Source: Rhinopithecus roxellana (Eukaryota > Chordata > Mammalia > Primates > Cercopithecidae). From it: a DNA stretch of 64,000 nt. Below, piece by piece: positions 22,216 to 35,055 of this stretch (the stretch's first letter is position 1; every line of letters begins with the position of its first letter). The DNA lies in NCBI RefSeq assembly GCF_007565055.1, contig NC_044562.1, positions 52,462,250-52,526,249 on the forward strand, in the 5' to 3' direction. The position numbers were made by a program, and so were the translations under genes. Below the pieces are notes generated by a model. That model was not told where the DNA came from, did no database searches, and saw only the letters and a list, made by a program, of their open reading frames with translations.

Positions 22216-25200
22216 GAAGTGATACTGGCATACATAACTATATTATAAGAAAGAAAGGTCCCTTTAAACATCTGTTTTATTTCGATGTAGAAAATAAAAG
22301 CACATTCCTAGATGAGGTTTAAGGGAATCACATAAGAAAGGTACCCTTTGGTCTTCTTCATAGCCATTTCACTTTAGTCTCTTTTCTACTTCCTGCACTC
22401 TCTGCCCCTCCCCCACACCCTGCAACAAATACATACAAGAACCAATCCTGAAGATTTACTTTTCTAATGGCAGATGCATCAGAATTCCACACAGGTACCT
22501 TGTCTGAGGCTCTTCCCATGCTAAGCACAAAATAAAGTGTACTACTAACTCAGATACAAATCTCATGCCTTATTCTTCTAAAAGTGTTGTATATCTTTAA
22601 TCTTAACACAGGACATCAGTAGAGATTGTTTATTAAAAGAGGAACTCGAAACACACAGAGGCTGTTAGCCCACATTTTAGATATCCCATTAATTATGAGG
22701 CTGGCATTAGAATCTTTTTTTCCAAAAGGAATTAGGCTGTGTTCCTAGTTTTGGGGTAGCTAGGAATTACTATTACTAATTACCCCATCAGGGGACTGAA
22801 AAAAAAAAAAAAAGCAATCAAAGAGTTTAGGGATATACAGTATCAGGAAACAGTCCCTGCTTTATCTCCTCAGAGTTCAAGCTACCCCAAGGTGAGGAAG
22901 TAACGATCAGAATCCTTCAGGGCTCTTCTCTGCCAGGAGAACACATAGCTGATACTGGAGAAGCCAATGATGCTTACTTACAATTTGGATCCAAAGCCCC
23001 CGTTTCCAGTTCTACTTCTCTGATATATTTTTCCCCCTTTAGTACTACAGATTTCTTAAATCAGAGATTATACCACCTTCCTCGAAAGTATACTTTTGCT
23101 TCTAACTCAGAGCCCCGCCTTCATTTCAGATCTTTCTTTTCTCTTTTCCCCTGGTCAGAGGCCCCATTATTCCTTCCTCCTGAATCTTCACCATACTATA
23201 GGCCTTTATAAAACAAGCTGTGGGGAAGTGTAGTGTCCAGAGACAGAAAGAATTTAAAATGATACAGTATAAGCTGCCCTTTCAGGCTTTATTTACTTTT
23301 CACATCCTATGTTCACTTCTGACAGTGAAGGGCAACCATTTCCTTAGTATATCAATCAACCAAAAACAATACATCAAAGCTCTAACTATGTTCCAGGAAC
23401 TGTCTAGCACATTATCTTCTAATGTCTAGAGAAAATACCTACTGAACCTCTTTCCACACTTTATATGATCATCCTTCTCCCTTGTTATGGCACTCTGATC
23501 TTTTTAGTCCTATACTTTTCAATATAGAAAATTCTACTTAATAAAATGGAAAAAAATATTTTCAATCCTATTTTCAATCCTAAAATAACAGGATTCATAA
23601 AAGTATTCATAAAGCATCTGGGATATTAGCTCTGTTAATACCATCCATGGTTTCATACAACAATATTTTCTTCAAAGTTATCCTAAAGAACAATAGTGAA
23701 CAAGATCCTAAATCCTCAAGTAAGCACTAAATGAATACACATATTCAAAACAAGAACTGGTGAAAGGGCGTTTGTTTTCACAGAATTTCAAATCCTAGTC
23801 AATTATGTTAATAATACCAAAGCTTTTGTAAGAAAGAAATTCTTATTCAACATCTCTTTTCACCAGGAAAAACCCAGCTAACGAAAACCATAAGCAATAG
23901 CATTATGCCTTATTTACCGCCAAAGAAATTGTAAGTGACTCTCTTTAAGCCAGTAAGTTATTTCCAAGTGAAGTCTGTTTTTTATAGACTTCACTACACA
24001 AGATAATTCTTCACTGTACTGAATCCAAAGGTTATCAAAAATTCTACATTAAACAGTAAAACAACAGGTCAGAATTGAGAGGAGCCAGCCCTGGTTCCTA
24101 TAATTATTTCTTCATGATTCAAGTTAATGGGATTTTTAAAAATTAACTGTTGATTTTTCTATATGTCCATTTTGGCAATGACTTCTCTGAGGGAAAAATA
24201 AAGCTGCTATTTGAAATATTAGGAGTGGGTCTAAATTCCCTAAATTCTTTAGTTCTTTTTCTTTTGAAATATTCCTTCTCACCAGTTGGATTCACTTTGA
24301 AAACTCTGGTCCTGTTGTAATGTACATATCATTGGCAATTACCTGCAAAATTTTTCCAAGAGTAGAGTTGACCTTCAATCCTTAAAGCAGTATCTCTTCA
24401 AGATCTAGAAAGGCTAAATGCAGGATTTCCCACATCCTGAGATGTGATTCTTTTACTATCTCCTAGATATCGCTTGCTAAACTTTCTACCGAGATTTACC
24501 CAGAAAGTTTGAGAAGAAATAAGAACTTAGAGAAGAGAAGGCTGAGGAACAAGGACAGAGTAACTGAGAGCAGAGTATTACAGCACAGGCCACTCATTTC
24601 CAGTCATCTTACAAAGAATATGCTAATGATATTCCCATTATCAGTGTTTCCTTAGTATATCTGGTTACAATACTATAATCATCTACAGGGCAAAAATAGG
24701 CCTTATAGGGTTCTATTAATTCAGTCCTTAATACCATGCCAAAATTGCTATATAATAGATGCTTTCAGGTAATGCTTGCTACAACCTAATAGAGCCAAAC
24801 ACATCACAAATTAGGAGAGTAACAAGCAAATTCCATTTAATTTGTTTTTATAAATATAGAAATTGAATGACGGAGTTTTGTATGAGTCACGGCCACACAC
24901 AAACTCCAAGTCTCCCTTCTAAGATGTCCCCAGCTGAAAGCCAAATTGTGCTGGAAACTGTCTTGCCTCATCTTTTGGTAACTGCTCCCACACAACCCCT
25001 CTATGGGCAGAGCACACATTGCTGTTCCTTTCTTTGACCACTCTCCTTTCTCCTCTTTAATTTTTCATTACTGTTTCCAAAGAAAGCTGTCAATAATCCT
25101 GACTTAAGAATGTCTCCCTTCTTTGAAGTCTTATAGTCTTGTCTAAAGTCAATAGTCTTGTCAATATGCATAGTTATGTCTATACCACATAATATAATTA

Positions 25201-26452
25201 CACACAGTGTTCTGCCTAGGTTGTGTGGGCTTAATTTCCCCAGCTAGACTAGAAGTACTTTAAAAGCAGAGTCTACCTCTTATTTTTATCCTTCGAGTGG
25301 CTTCCCCATTGATGGACACAGAAGGAAATAAATAAAGCCTTCTAAGTTCCCATACGTTGCCAGACTCTAGACCTCTCTAATATCATGTCCTCCTGTGTTC
25401 TGCCCAGGTACAGCTCTCACTCCAGACACTCTTCCCTTACTCCCTGTTTTCTCCCTGCACAGTAAAATGCTCATGTTCTTGGAGCTTTAGTTGATAAGTA
25501 GTTCTTCTAATAGTAATCATCCTTGACTATGATGTTTTAACAGTGACCAGCTAAAGACAAAGCCCCTATCTATCTAAAGTGATAATGACCAAAGATCATT
25601 GCAAATCAGTGTTCCAAAGATCTGGAGACATGGGGTTTTTGAAATCCCTAAACTTACATAAAGTAGGTGGTCATGTATACCAGCTGGGTATAAGCCAAGA
25701 CTTAGGCCCCACATCCTGATCATTCAGCATATTGCCTCTTCTAGTTACCTCCTTTTGCATGAAAAAGGTCATTCTGATTTTTCAAAAGTATAACTTATAG
25801 AAAAAAAGACAAGGTGAAACATTATTTTTAAAAGATAGAACTACTATGTTTGACAGGCTTGCAGATAGAAAACAGAACTCTGAAAATAGCATAGAACACA
25901 CATCAGGAAAAAAGTCCCCAGTGTTTTAAAAGAGCTGATGTAGTGAATCAGAAAGAGAAATAACAAAATGAGTTGATGATAATGGAGAAAACTTTGAATT
26001 TTTTTAGAAACACTGTCACTCAAACATTGGTCACACTACACATTGATTTTAACCTTCCCACAATTGAAAACATGATATTCAAATGTGTGAGTAGTGAGGC
26101 AGGGAGAGGTGGAGAGAGGGAAATGAGAAAATTTGTAAGTTTATTATCTTCATATTATATATTTTTAAAAAACGTTACATCCTACCCAAGAGCATGCAGT
26201 TAGAATGAGGCTGTTGGTGAGTGGCTTACTGAAGGGGTAGGACTGATTTAACCAGTCTTTAGTTGCTTTGTGTCAAATACTCTTCGAAGCTCTTTATGTT
26301 TATTTACTGATTTCTTAACCAAAATCCTTTGCCAAGAACTGGGAAGAGTCTGAGATTTTACTATACTTGTAAGCTAACATACTAGCTTATCACAAATGCA
26401 TGGATCCTGACAAAAGATACGAGACTTCTGGGTCAGAGACAGAGGACTTCAT
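22216..26452. other. Unassigned mostly unique sequence
   Basis: About 4 kb without a clear repeat, unusual for this window. I see only a 15-base A run near 22799 and a weak L2-like 3' end in sense at 25230-25340 ('ctagactagaagtacttt'). No frame exceeds 76 codons and none resembles a known protein. Such repeat-poor stretches sometimes hold conserved noncoding elements, but conservation cannot be judged from one sequence. Confidence 0.45.
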
Positions 26453-26454
26453 TA

Positions 26455-26815
26455 CAGATGAAGTATCTCTTATTTTGGGACAAGAGGTGTTTCACATTTG
26501 GGATTTTTCAGATTTTGGAATATTTGGATGTATGAAAGGAGATATCTTGAGAATGGGACCAAAGTCTAAACACTAAATTCATTTATGTTTCACGTATACC
26601 TTATACACATCGCCTGAAGCTAATTGGTAATTTTATAAAATATTTTCTAAAATATTTGTGCATGAAACAAAAGTTCTTACTGCGTTTTGACTGTGGCTCA
26701 TCACATGAGGTCAGGTGTGCAATTTCCCAGATGTGGTGGTATGTCGGTACTCCAAACATTTCAGATTTTGGAGCATTTTGGATTTTGAATTTTGGGATTA
26801 GGGATGCTCAACTTG
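26455..26815 (-). mobile_element. MER2-like Tigger DNA transposon, complete
   Basis: A 361-bp non-autonomous TcMar-Tigger element. Its inverted ends are visible: the right end reads 'ttagggatgctcaacttg', and the left end 'cagatgaagtatctcttat' is its diverged complement. Internal blocks 'tcagattttggaatatttgg', 'atgtttcacgtatacctta' and 'gtgcatgaaacaaaagttct' fit MER2. The TA dinucleotides at 26453-26454 and 26816-26817 are the expected mariner-type TSD. It has no transposase; the frame at 26656 is accidental. Confidence 0.85.
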
Positions 26816-26817
26816 TA

Positions 26818-27174
26818 TTCACATCAAGAATAATGGAGTATCACCATTTGTACCAGTTCTCTGAGGGCCAGATGACACCTACATTTGGAGATGGTACTCT
26901 TACAGGACAGAAATCCTGAGATTAGGGAACCCAAATATTTCAAAAAGGCAGGAAGTATGCTCACCTTTGCTCCAGAGGGAGATATTGTCTTTATCATACT
27001 AGAAAGTCAGCACACTTGTCCTTTGCTCTGGAGAAAAATGTATCTTTCAAGGCAGTTTGCTATACTAACATCTTTAAAAATATAGTCTGAAACAGGAATT
27101 GTCAGTGTTTCTGCACTCAGGACAAGCAGAAATGTGAGAAACTGTGGAGAATTATCTCCCAACATCTGTGAGTA
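26818..27174. other. Unassigned sequence
   Basis: Nothing recognised; short frames only. Confidence 0.5.
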
Positions 27175-27300
27175 GATACTATCACTAACTAATTTTATAG
27201 GTGCAAAAACTAAGAAAATGAGAGGTTAAGTAATTAGCCCAAGGTCAAACCCAGATAGTCAATTCCAAGAGCTGAGGATATTAACCAATGTGATTAACTT
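27175..27300 (-). repeat. MIR SINE fragment
   Basis: 'aggtgcaaaaactaagaaaa', 'tgagaggttaagtaattagc' and 'ccaaggtcaaacccagatag' follow the reverse complement of MIR. Core region only. Confidence 0.8.
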
Positions 27301-28139
27301 ATTTTCTCTTGAATGTAAGCATTATTATTTAAATATACAGCAACATGCAAAAGTTCTTAGTGTCATCATTCCAGCATCTTATGTTTCTCATCTAGAAAGT
27401 AGGCAAGGGGCCAGTGGGAAGAGGGCTTGAGTTAGAGGCTGTCTTTGAGATCCTTTCAGATTTAGCACGCCTTGATTCAAAGATTTGTCTATTAGAATGA
27501 AGAGACAGTGTGTGTAAGTGGATGTCATGCACACTGGAAACAGAAAAATAAAAGCATCTATTTCATTGTCAGTGTATATTTAAAAACTTTTATCGGGACC
27601 TTTGCATTCCTTATTTTTTATGAGATTCTTGAGAAAAGTGAGTGTTGAATTACCACTTAAGGTATTTTTGGTCTTTCTAATTATAGTTCATGGCTAGGGT
27701 AAGCATATACTTTATTTTCCAACTACCCCTATCATAAAACTTCCTTTTTCTATAATATGAGTGAGAATATTATGAAAGAATAAACTGAGAGCAGTCTTTA
27801 AGCTGTTTATGCCTGGAATGTTGCCAGGCCAGCATGTGCTGGATGGAGCATTACCAAAGAAGGGAAAGAGAAGCAAAGAAACTGCTGAAACATTAGTGAC
27901 ATAGTCAGACTATGACTCCTCTTCATTTCCACAGGACATCAAGAAATGTTTTTCTCAAGTTGGAATCTACTTTTAGAACTACCAGTAGATATTGACTGGC
28001 ACTCTAACCTCATGCATAATATCAGACACTTCATCTTATCAGCAGTTAGATCGTGGTCACATGCTGCCTGTTGTTATGAAGACCTTTTGAAATCTCAGGG
28101 CCAGAGACACACAAGAGCGGCCCTCCTGCTGCTTTATAT
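27301..28139. other. Unassigned sequence
   Basis: No gene or repeat recognised. The 92-codon frame starting at 27946 runs into the L2 that follows and is not a gene. Confidence 0.45.
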
Positions 28140-29142
28140 GTTGATGTTCCTTGGGAGATTGTCCTTGACCCGCTTCTTCTCTCATTCTGCCTACTCTCTT
28201 CAGGGTGTCTCATCTACTCCCTGAGCTTCAAAGGCCACTTATACCCTAATGACTCCCCAGTCTCTAAATGTGGTTCACCATGCCCTCCTGAGCCCTTGGC
28301 CCATACAATCAACTTTCTGTTGGAAATCTTCACTTGAATATGTTGAGGACATTTCACATTCAACTGTTTAAGATGGGTATCACCACCTTCTAAACCCACT
28401 TCTTCTCCTTATATATTCTCCACATCATTTAGGGGCATCACCGTCTACTCAGGAATCATCATGTCCTGCTAATATTCCTTACTAAATTTCTCCATTTCCA
28501 TTGACAACATCTTTGCAGAAATTGCTATTAATTTTGATCTTGACCATTATGTCATTGTCTAATTGATCTTCTGAAGCCAGAATTCTCTCTATAAAATGTA
28601 CACCTGATCATGTCGACCTTCTTCATAAAATCGCTCAATGTTTAGAAACACCCCAGCTATCAATAGGGTAAACCCTGAACTCCTAATATGACTTCAAAGC
28701 CTCTATAATTGGGCCCTTGCTTGCCTCTTTAGCCTCATGGTGACTGAGTGACCTCATTCTAGCCATACTTGTCTAATTTCAGATCATCACACCAACCTCT
28801 CTCTTTTTTCCCCTCCCTTACAGATTGTCCTTCCTGGGTTGGGCACCATTTCTATTACAAAATGACCAATTCCTGCTCATCTTACTCAGCTGGAAAAAGA
28901 TCCATATTCAGAGAGCCTTCCCTGACCCATAGATGACTATGGGCTCTCACAGTGTCTTGAACTTCCTCTATCGTTAGTCTTGATCCCGTTTTCTAGTAAT
29001 TCTTTACAGCAATGCCATCTGCTTCATTGGATTTTAAGCCTGGAAATGGCATGACCATGCTTGAATCTCCAGCATTTGGCCTGGAACATGGCACTTAGTA
29101 GGAGCATAATAAATTCCTGTTAAATGAATGAATGAATGAACC
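28140..29142 (+). repeat. L2 LINE, long 3' portion
   Basis: About 1 kb in L2 order: the C-terminal reverse-transcriptase region ('ttcttctctcattctgccta', 'gccacttataccctaatgac') through 'tgatcatgtcgaccttcttc' and 'gccttccctgacccatagat' to the 3' terminus 'ggcacttagtaggagcataa', ending in the family's short tail repeat 'tgaatgaatgaatgaa' (29126-29141). Frames are destroyed. It is the most complete L2 terminus in the window. Confidence 0.87.
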
Positions 29143-30156
29143 AATAAAGGATCTGCCCAGGTTCACTTTTGTGAGTAGGAGAGTGGCCAGGTGAAGCAGC
29201 ATCCAGCCTTTTAGCTTGACTTTTTCTCGACTTCTTTCCTAAAATGTAAATGGTAAGGCCCAGACAATTTCTTGGATTGAGGCTCAAAGTGCCTCCTTTG
29301 GATTTCTTAGAAAAGTCAGAATTTAACAGCAAAAGTTAAGACAGTTCAGGACCAATCTTCAAAATAAAGAGATAATGCCAGATTTTTAATGTATCTCTTT
29401 TATACATTGTATTTCTCTTTTCCCGTGTTTAAAAATTAGAATTTTACAAAGTGTTTAAAATGATAACATTTCTTCTTTTTCGCCTCCATTTTTTAAAAGT
29501 TTCTTTAGGAGAATGGCAGGACTCTGTGCCATATAAAATAGGAATTTAAATTAGGAGGTATAACAATATTCCACTGCCTCTGAATTTAGTCATTGTTTTG
29601 CACGCCATCGAGTATATCATAAAAGTATATCCTGGATTACACAACAACAAGAAGGAGGAAATACTTTCCAGATCATGAACTTAAATTATGGAATTGCAAA
29701 GCAAACTTTTATGACAAGTCTCCTCCCTACCTTCAGCCCACCAACTCCAGGGACATTTCTCTGATGTCTGAGCTAAGTGGTATTTTTGTGAGTTCTAAGC
29801 ATTGCAGTTGCTGTTCAGGCAAGACGGAGATTTCATTTTTTTTTTTTTTTTCAGTTTAGGGGAAAAAAGTGAGATTTAGGTTTTTTTCAATTTAGAGGAA
29901 AAAGAAAACTGGGCCATCTATGTTCCTTTCTCTACCCTATAACTTATCGCAGACTATTTCGTATGCATGATCTAATGACAACCATTAAGTATCTGGGAGA
30001 AACCTAGAGAAAAGTTATGTGATTGCAAATTTACGATCTCAAGAAATAAGGACTTCTGACTCCTACTTTTAACCCCATCAATAGAGCAGCATGATTATAA
30101 TTAGAATGACATGCCTTCAGATTTGCTCAGGACAGCGCTTGTTTGATCTGTTGTTC
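29143..30156. other. Unassigned sequence
   Basis: No gene or family recognised. At 29837-29903 a T run plus 'cagtttaggggaaaaa' is followed by a second T run plus 'caatttagaggaaaaa', a two-copy direct repeat of about 40 bp. Confidence 0.5.
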
Positions 30157-30166
30157 TGAGCTAATT

Positions 30167-30456
30167 TTTATTTTTATTTTTATTTTTTTGAGACAGGGTA
30201 TCGCTGTCTCACCCAGGCTGTAGTGCAGTGTTTTGATCTCAGCTCACTGCAACCTCTGCCTCTCGGGCTCCAGTGGATCCTCCCACCTCAGCGCCCCAAG
30301 TAGCTGGGACTACAGGGGTGTGCCACCACACTTTTTGTAGAGATGAGGTTTTGCTATATTCCTCAGACTAGTCTCAAACTCCTGAGCTCAAGCGATCTGC
30401 CTACCTCGGCCTTCCAAAGTGCTGGGATTACAGGCAGGAGCCACTGCACCCAGCCC
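30167..30456 (-). mobile_element. Alu SINE, AluJ/S-like, with internal deletion
   Basis: Antisense Alu with a T-rich (ATTTTT)n tail at 30167-30190. About 20-25 bp around the middle linker is missing: 'gtgccaccacac' joins 'tttttgtagagatgagg'. Exact flanking duplication tgagctaatt at 30157-30166 and 30457-30466. Confidence 0.96.
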
Positions 30457-30589
30457 TGAGCTAATTATTAATAGTGATCCTTTTATTCTCAAAAACATCT
30501 TTGGGATATAAATTACATAGTCATTTTAAATATAGTGGTTATTTAGCATAACATCAACTCACTAGGTTTCTTTTTTCATTCCTCGTTTT

Positions 30590-30790
30590 CTTTTTCGAGA
30601 GCTTACTGTGTGCCAGGCATTGAGATGGCTCTTTTTCACTTGCACTCTAATTAAGTTTTTATAACAAATTCACTACGCAGATAATGTCACTGTCTTAAAC
30701 AACAGGAAAAGGTGATTCAGAAATGTTAAGGCATTACCCAAGGCCACACAACAGTACATGATAGCCAACATTTAGATGTGTTTCTGGGCA
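30590..30790 (-). repeat. MIR SINE
   Basis: Reverse-complement MIR order: 'cttactgtgtgccaggcatt', then 'ataatgtcactgtcttaaac', then 'ccaaggccacacaacagtac'. Good preservation of the conserved core. Confidence 0.82.
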
Positions 30791-31825
30791 ACTGGAAAAC
30801 GGTTCTCTTTCAATTATATTATGTGCGAGTTCAAAATGGTGCCTTAAAAACACACATCCCCTAACCCTTCTCCTCCCTCCTCCAACGCTACTTCTCCCTC
30901 CTCCTGCCCACGTGAATAAATAAAACACACAGACAGAAGCAGCAAGCAACCCAGAGTGGCTTGGTGCAAGACAGAGGCTAGCTGACCCCTGGGTGATGGT
31001 ACATGATGGACTTAGCCAGATACTGGAGTAAATCATGAATTTTAACAGCGCAATTGTCCTGAATGTGTTTCAGATCACTCTGTGTGTCTCTAGGGCTCCC
31101 TTGAAAGAGAAAAAGCTACTCTGGAGAACTTCCACTACGTGCTTCTCACTCTCTTTGTGGCCCTGGAAACAGAACGGAACTCCTCCCTAACCTGCTGCCC
31201 ACTGCTACCAGTCTTTCCCACACCCCAGATATTAAGAAAGATAATCAGGCCTTCAAATAGAAGTTTCCCGATTATGAGTCATGGCTTACTCAGCCTTTGT
31301 TACAGAGAACCTGGAAGCCTTTGAAATACGCTGTTGATTTTGGCAGTCTTAACTCCCTGTGCTGTTATCAAGAAACAAGTTACACGACTAATTTGCTTGA
31401 GAAATTACCTCTGTAATGAGTGTATTAAGAAGAGCCTATGTTATAGGGCCTGGTGTTTAATATACAGTGTTTAATGTCAGTATATATGAATATCTACTTA
31501 TTTCCTTGCAAAACACTTCATAACTAATAGTTCCCCAACAAATAGCTGTTACATTGAATTAAATAAAAATATCAATAAAAGCTAACATTATTATAGGGTA
31601 CTTTCTATGAGCCAGGCATTATAGTAAGAGATTTTTTTTTCTCACTCTCTGTAAACACACACATATATTGTATATATGTAAAATAAACATGTAAGTGTAT
31701 TATGTGTGTTTTATACATAATATATAATATACATAATAAATACTAAGTATAGACATTTGAATTTAATTAAACTAGATATGAAAACAACATACATCAGCAT
31801 AACTTCCTTAAGACTAGTTATTTTT
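30791..31825. other. Unassigned sequence with AT/CA-rich tract
   Basis: No gene recognised. The antisense 100-codon frame at 30734-31036 overlaps the MIR and pyrimidine-rich DNA and has no family signature. A TA/CA-rich low-complexity tract lies at 31650-31745, and a short MIR-like piece 'tatgagccaggcattatag' at 31606-31624. Confidence 0.45.
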
Positions 31826-32132
31826 ATTTTATTTATTTATTTATTTTTGAGATGTAGTCTCGCTCTGTCACCCAGGCTGGAGTGCAGTGGCACTATCTCA
31901 GCTCACTGCAGCCTCCGCCTCCCGGGTTCATGCCATTCTCCTGCCTCAGCCTCCCGAGTATCTGGGACTATAGGTGCCCGCCACCACGCCCGGCTAATTT
32001 TTTTGTATTTTTTAGTAGAGACGGAGTTTCACCGTGTTACCCAGGAAGGTCTCAATCTCCTGACCTCGTGATCCACCTGCCTCAGCCTCCCATAGTGCTG
32101 GGATTACAGGCGTGAGCCACCGCGCCCAGCCC
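31826..32132 (-). mobile_element. AluY-like SINE, full length
   Basis: Antisense Alu of low divergence with AluY-type 'ttcatgccattctcctgcct' and 'ctcctgacctcgtgatcc' positions and a (TTTA)n tail. Flanked by a good TSD: aagactagttattttt at 31810-31825 and aagattagttattttt at 32133-32148, one mismatch. The 104- and 77-codon frames are antisense Alu translations. Confidence 0.97.
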
Positions 32133-32279
32133 AAGATTAGTTATTTTTTAATATGTACCTCATAGAGATAATTTCTGAAACAATTATGTATTATACCAGG
32201 GTGGACATTATATAGTTTCAAGAAAAATAAATTGTTATATTCATTTAAGTTAAATTAGATATATACTATTATAGATGCT

Positions 32280-32405
32280 TTATAGCCCTTATCTGCAAAA
32301 CATGGATAATAATATGACCAAATTATTAAGGTTGGCAAGCAGATAAAATTGATCAATGCAGTGAAGTGTGGCTCCCAGCATTTTGCAAGCACTCTATAAA
32401 TCAGT
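32280..32405 (+). repeat. MIR SINE 3' fragment
   Basis: 'cccttatctgcaaaacatgg', 'ataataatatgacc' and a 3' end 'agcactctataaatcag' resemble the 3' half of MIR. Confidence 0.5.
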
Positions 32406-33060
32406 GACCTATTTGTAACTACAGTGAGACTTGGGATATAGATAGGTATTTAGGAGAAAAATCTTGTTCAGTAGTTTGTGTAAAGGCACTGTTTAAATAC
32501 ATGCATTTGTTCTATAATTGTAAATATTGTTATATTGTTATTAATATGTAAACTTAAAGTATTAGCTTTAAAGTTGACTTGGGAAGGTAAAATTTTTATA
32601 GTCTACAGTTTTTCAAAGATAGATTCTGAAGATTTTGCCTGAAAAAAGAAATGCTTTTTTAAAAAATGTACTTTGAACCTAAACAGTAGAAAGGAAGGTT
32701 AAATAGAAAAGTTCTCTTTTTTCATCTAAGCCTAAGCCAATCAGCAAGTAGAGCTCTCCTGCCCATTAGAATTTGTTCAACAACAGAGAGGTGATCTAAT
32801 GTAGGTCAAGACCCAAAGAAATTTTCAAAGTCAGTTGATAAAGGAATTTCCTTGTTCTTACAAAAATTGCTGAAATAACTGGTTTCTCCTTTGTTGCATA
32901 TCTTTGTGCATAGATTCAAGGCTTAAAACTGCTGCAGTCATCTTACTACAGTTTGAAGATTAGGAAGATACATGGAGGAGATAATAGCTAAGAGAGATGC
33001 AGAGGAATAGAGCTGTAGAATTGTATTAAGCCAGGCTAAGGCAGAAATCTTGACTAAGGT
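32406..33060. other. Unassigned sequence
   Basis: Nothing recognised. Confidence 0.5.
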
Positions 33061-33252
33061 CAGTGAGTTTTCTCAAAGCGTAGTCCCAGACCAGAAGCAT
33101 CAGCCTCACCTGGGAATCTGTTCAAATACAAAATCTAAAACCCTGTCCCAGAAATGTAGGAATCAGAAACTCAGGGAGGAGCTAGCTCAGCAAGCCCTGC
33201 TGTAAGATGCCCTCAGGGGATTCTGATGCAGACTAAAGTTTGAGAACCACTG
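33061..33252 (-). mobile_element. MER5A-like hAT-Charlie transposon
   Basis: A 192-bp element close to the roughly 189-bp family length, bounded by inverted ends: 'cagtgagttttctcaaag' on the left and 'agtttgagaaccactg' on the right. Internal 'catcagcctcacctgggaat' and 'ggggattctgatgcagac' fit MER5A. The flanking octamers (actaaggt and gtttaagc) are only partly similar, so the TSD has decayed. No transposase is encoded. Confidence 0.85.
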
Positions 33253-33414
33253 GTTTAAGCCAGTTTGAATAACATTTTCTTGTTACTTGCTCTCAAAAGT
33301 ATATTAAATGTAACACCTAGTGAAAATATACTCAAAATGACTAATGATTAACTAACATAAAAAATTCCAGAAAGGGAAATCATGGTATAATATGCCTGCA
33401 AGAGTGCCCTGTTA

Positions 33415-33655
33415 TAGTATAGTAGCTATACTCAAAGGCTTTGGACCCAGACTGCCTGGGTTCATATCCCAGTTCCACTACTCATTAACTGTGTGACCTG
33501 GAGAAAACTAGTTTAGTTTCTTCCTCTGTAACCTGTAGGTAATTTTATGGCTTTTCTGAATATTAAATTAGTTAATAAATGGAGAGCAATTAGAAATTTT
33601 CCTGATTGCTAATGTATTCTGAGCACTCAGTATGTGTTAGCAATTATTACCATCA
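33415..33655 (+). repeat. MIR SINE, near full length
   Basis: One of the best MIR copies here: 'cagactgcctgggttcatat', 'actcattaactgtgtgacct', 'tttcttcctctgtaacctgt' and a 3' end 'gagcactcagtatgtgttag'. Confidence 0.9.
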
Positions 33656-34829
33656 ACACATAAAATATTCATCACATCAGAGGAGTCCTAAAGAACAAAC
33701 CACACCAGACTGAACTGACCACATTAATATTATTTTAATAATGTGATATTGTTGGCACCAAATTACTCTCATGATGGCATTTGGATTCAAAGTAAATAAT
33801 TTTATTATGAAATGTATATCTCATTATGGGGACAACACTGTAATTGTTTATTTAAAAATTCCTCTGAAAAGTCAGAATCTAATGTTAATTTTTCATTTAC
33901 TCAACAAGTATTTACTAAGGACCAATTAATAAGGTGCAAATAATTTTTAATGTAAACACATACATACACACACTTCTTTCTAATAAAACTAGAAAAAAAA
34001 AAAAGACTGGATGTTAATAGACCTGTTAGTGTTGATCTTTGGGCAATGGAACTATGGTTTATAGTTTTCTTTTTATATAGTCTGTATTTTTAAAAAGTAT
34101 CTTGTTACTATTTAATGAAAGTACATTTCTAAAAAGCAAATAAAAATTACTTTTCTTTGAAGGAAAACAGAGGTCCAAATAATCTAAGGGCATCCAGATA
34201 TCATTTTTCACTTGTGATACAGTAGCCAATCAATTCTGCATTGCACAGCACTCAGTTCCTAGATTCATTATTGTTCCTACAGGAAGATTCAAGCCAGACA
34301 GAGTTCACTCCCTGAGTTCAGGACCAGCTCATGTCTAACCCCCAGACTTCAAGAGTAGAAATCAGTTATGGATGCTTTAGGACAGAGCATAGGCACTCAA
34401 ACCCACAGCCAATGGAAAGTTGCTTCATGAACCAGTCCTTTCTGCCTAAGTATCCTTTGGGCTTCGACTGGGGATGCACAGTAAGGAAGCTGGCCAAATG
34501 TTTGAGGTTACAAATCTCAGGAAGAATCTTAATCCAGAAACCAGCCTAAGATCTCTCACACACACACTTGGGTTAATCAAAGGACAGATTCTCCTGGCCA
34601 GATTTAGCAATGTTAGGTAATTATGTACTCAGGAACCATGGTAGCAAGCATTCACGACCCACAATGCTAGCAAATCGCAATTTACAGTCAAGTAGACAGT
34701 ACACACATTCTAATTACTCTCTCTTTACTGAGTTGATTTGTAACTATTCATTTTCTTCCTATGCTCCTGTTCTATTCCCATCACAAACTAAATGGAACAC
34801 GGAAAGAATGGTAGCCAATATGTAGCACA
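33656..34829. other. Unassigned sequence
   Basis: No gene recognised. A weak reverse L2-like piece ('tcatttactcaacaagtatt') sits at 33892-33935. The 71-72-codon frames at 34331 and 34610 lack any signature. Confidence 0.45.
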
Positions 34830-35050
34830 ATTAAGAGCTTGACTCTGTAATAGGCAGTCGTAGGTTTCCATCCCATTCTAAAGAATGGGATAAAGGTAAG
34901 TTTGATGGGTCATGCATACAAAACTGTGTGACCTATCAGACTCCCAAACTCTTAAACCAATCTCTTTGAGCTGTTTTGAGGGCTAACTAAAATAATACAT
35001 GTACAATGGTTAACTCAGTGTCTGGTGCAGAGGAAGCACTGAGTAAAGAT
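34830..35050 (+). repeat. MIR SINE, diverged
   Basis: 'agcttgactctgtaataggc', 'aaactgtgtgacctatcaga' and 'tcagtgtctggtgcagagga' follow MIR order. It ends where the T tract of the next L1 begins. Confidence 0.6.
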
Positions 35051-35055
35051 TAATC

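Noticed and set aside
31757..32115. Two frames (104 and 77 codons) with protein-like sequence
   Set aside because: They are the well-known translation of an antisense Alu, which is often mistaken for protein.
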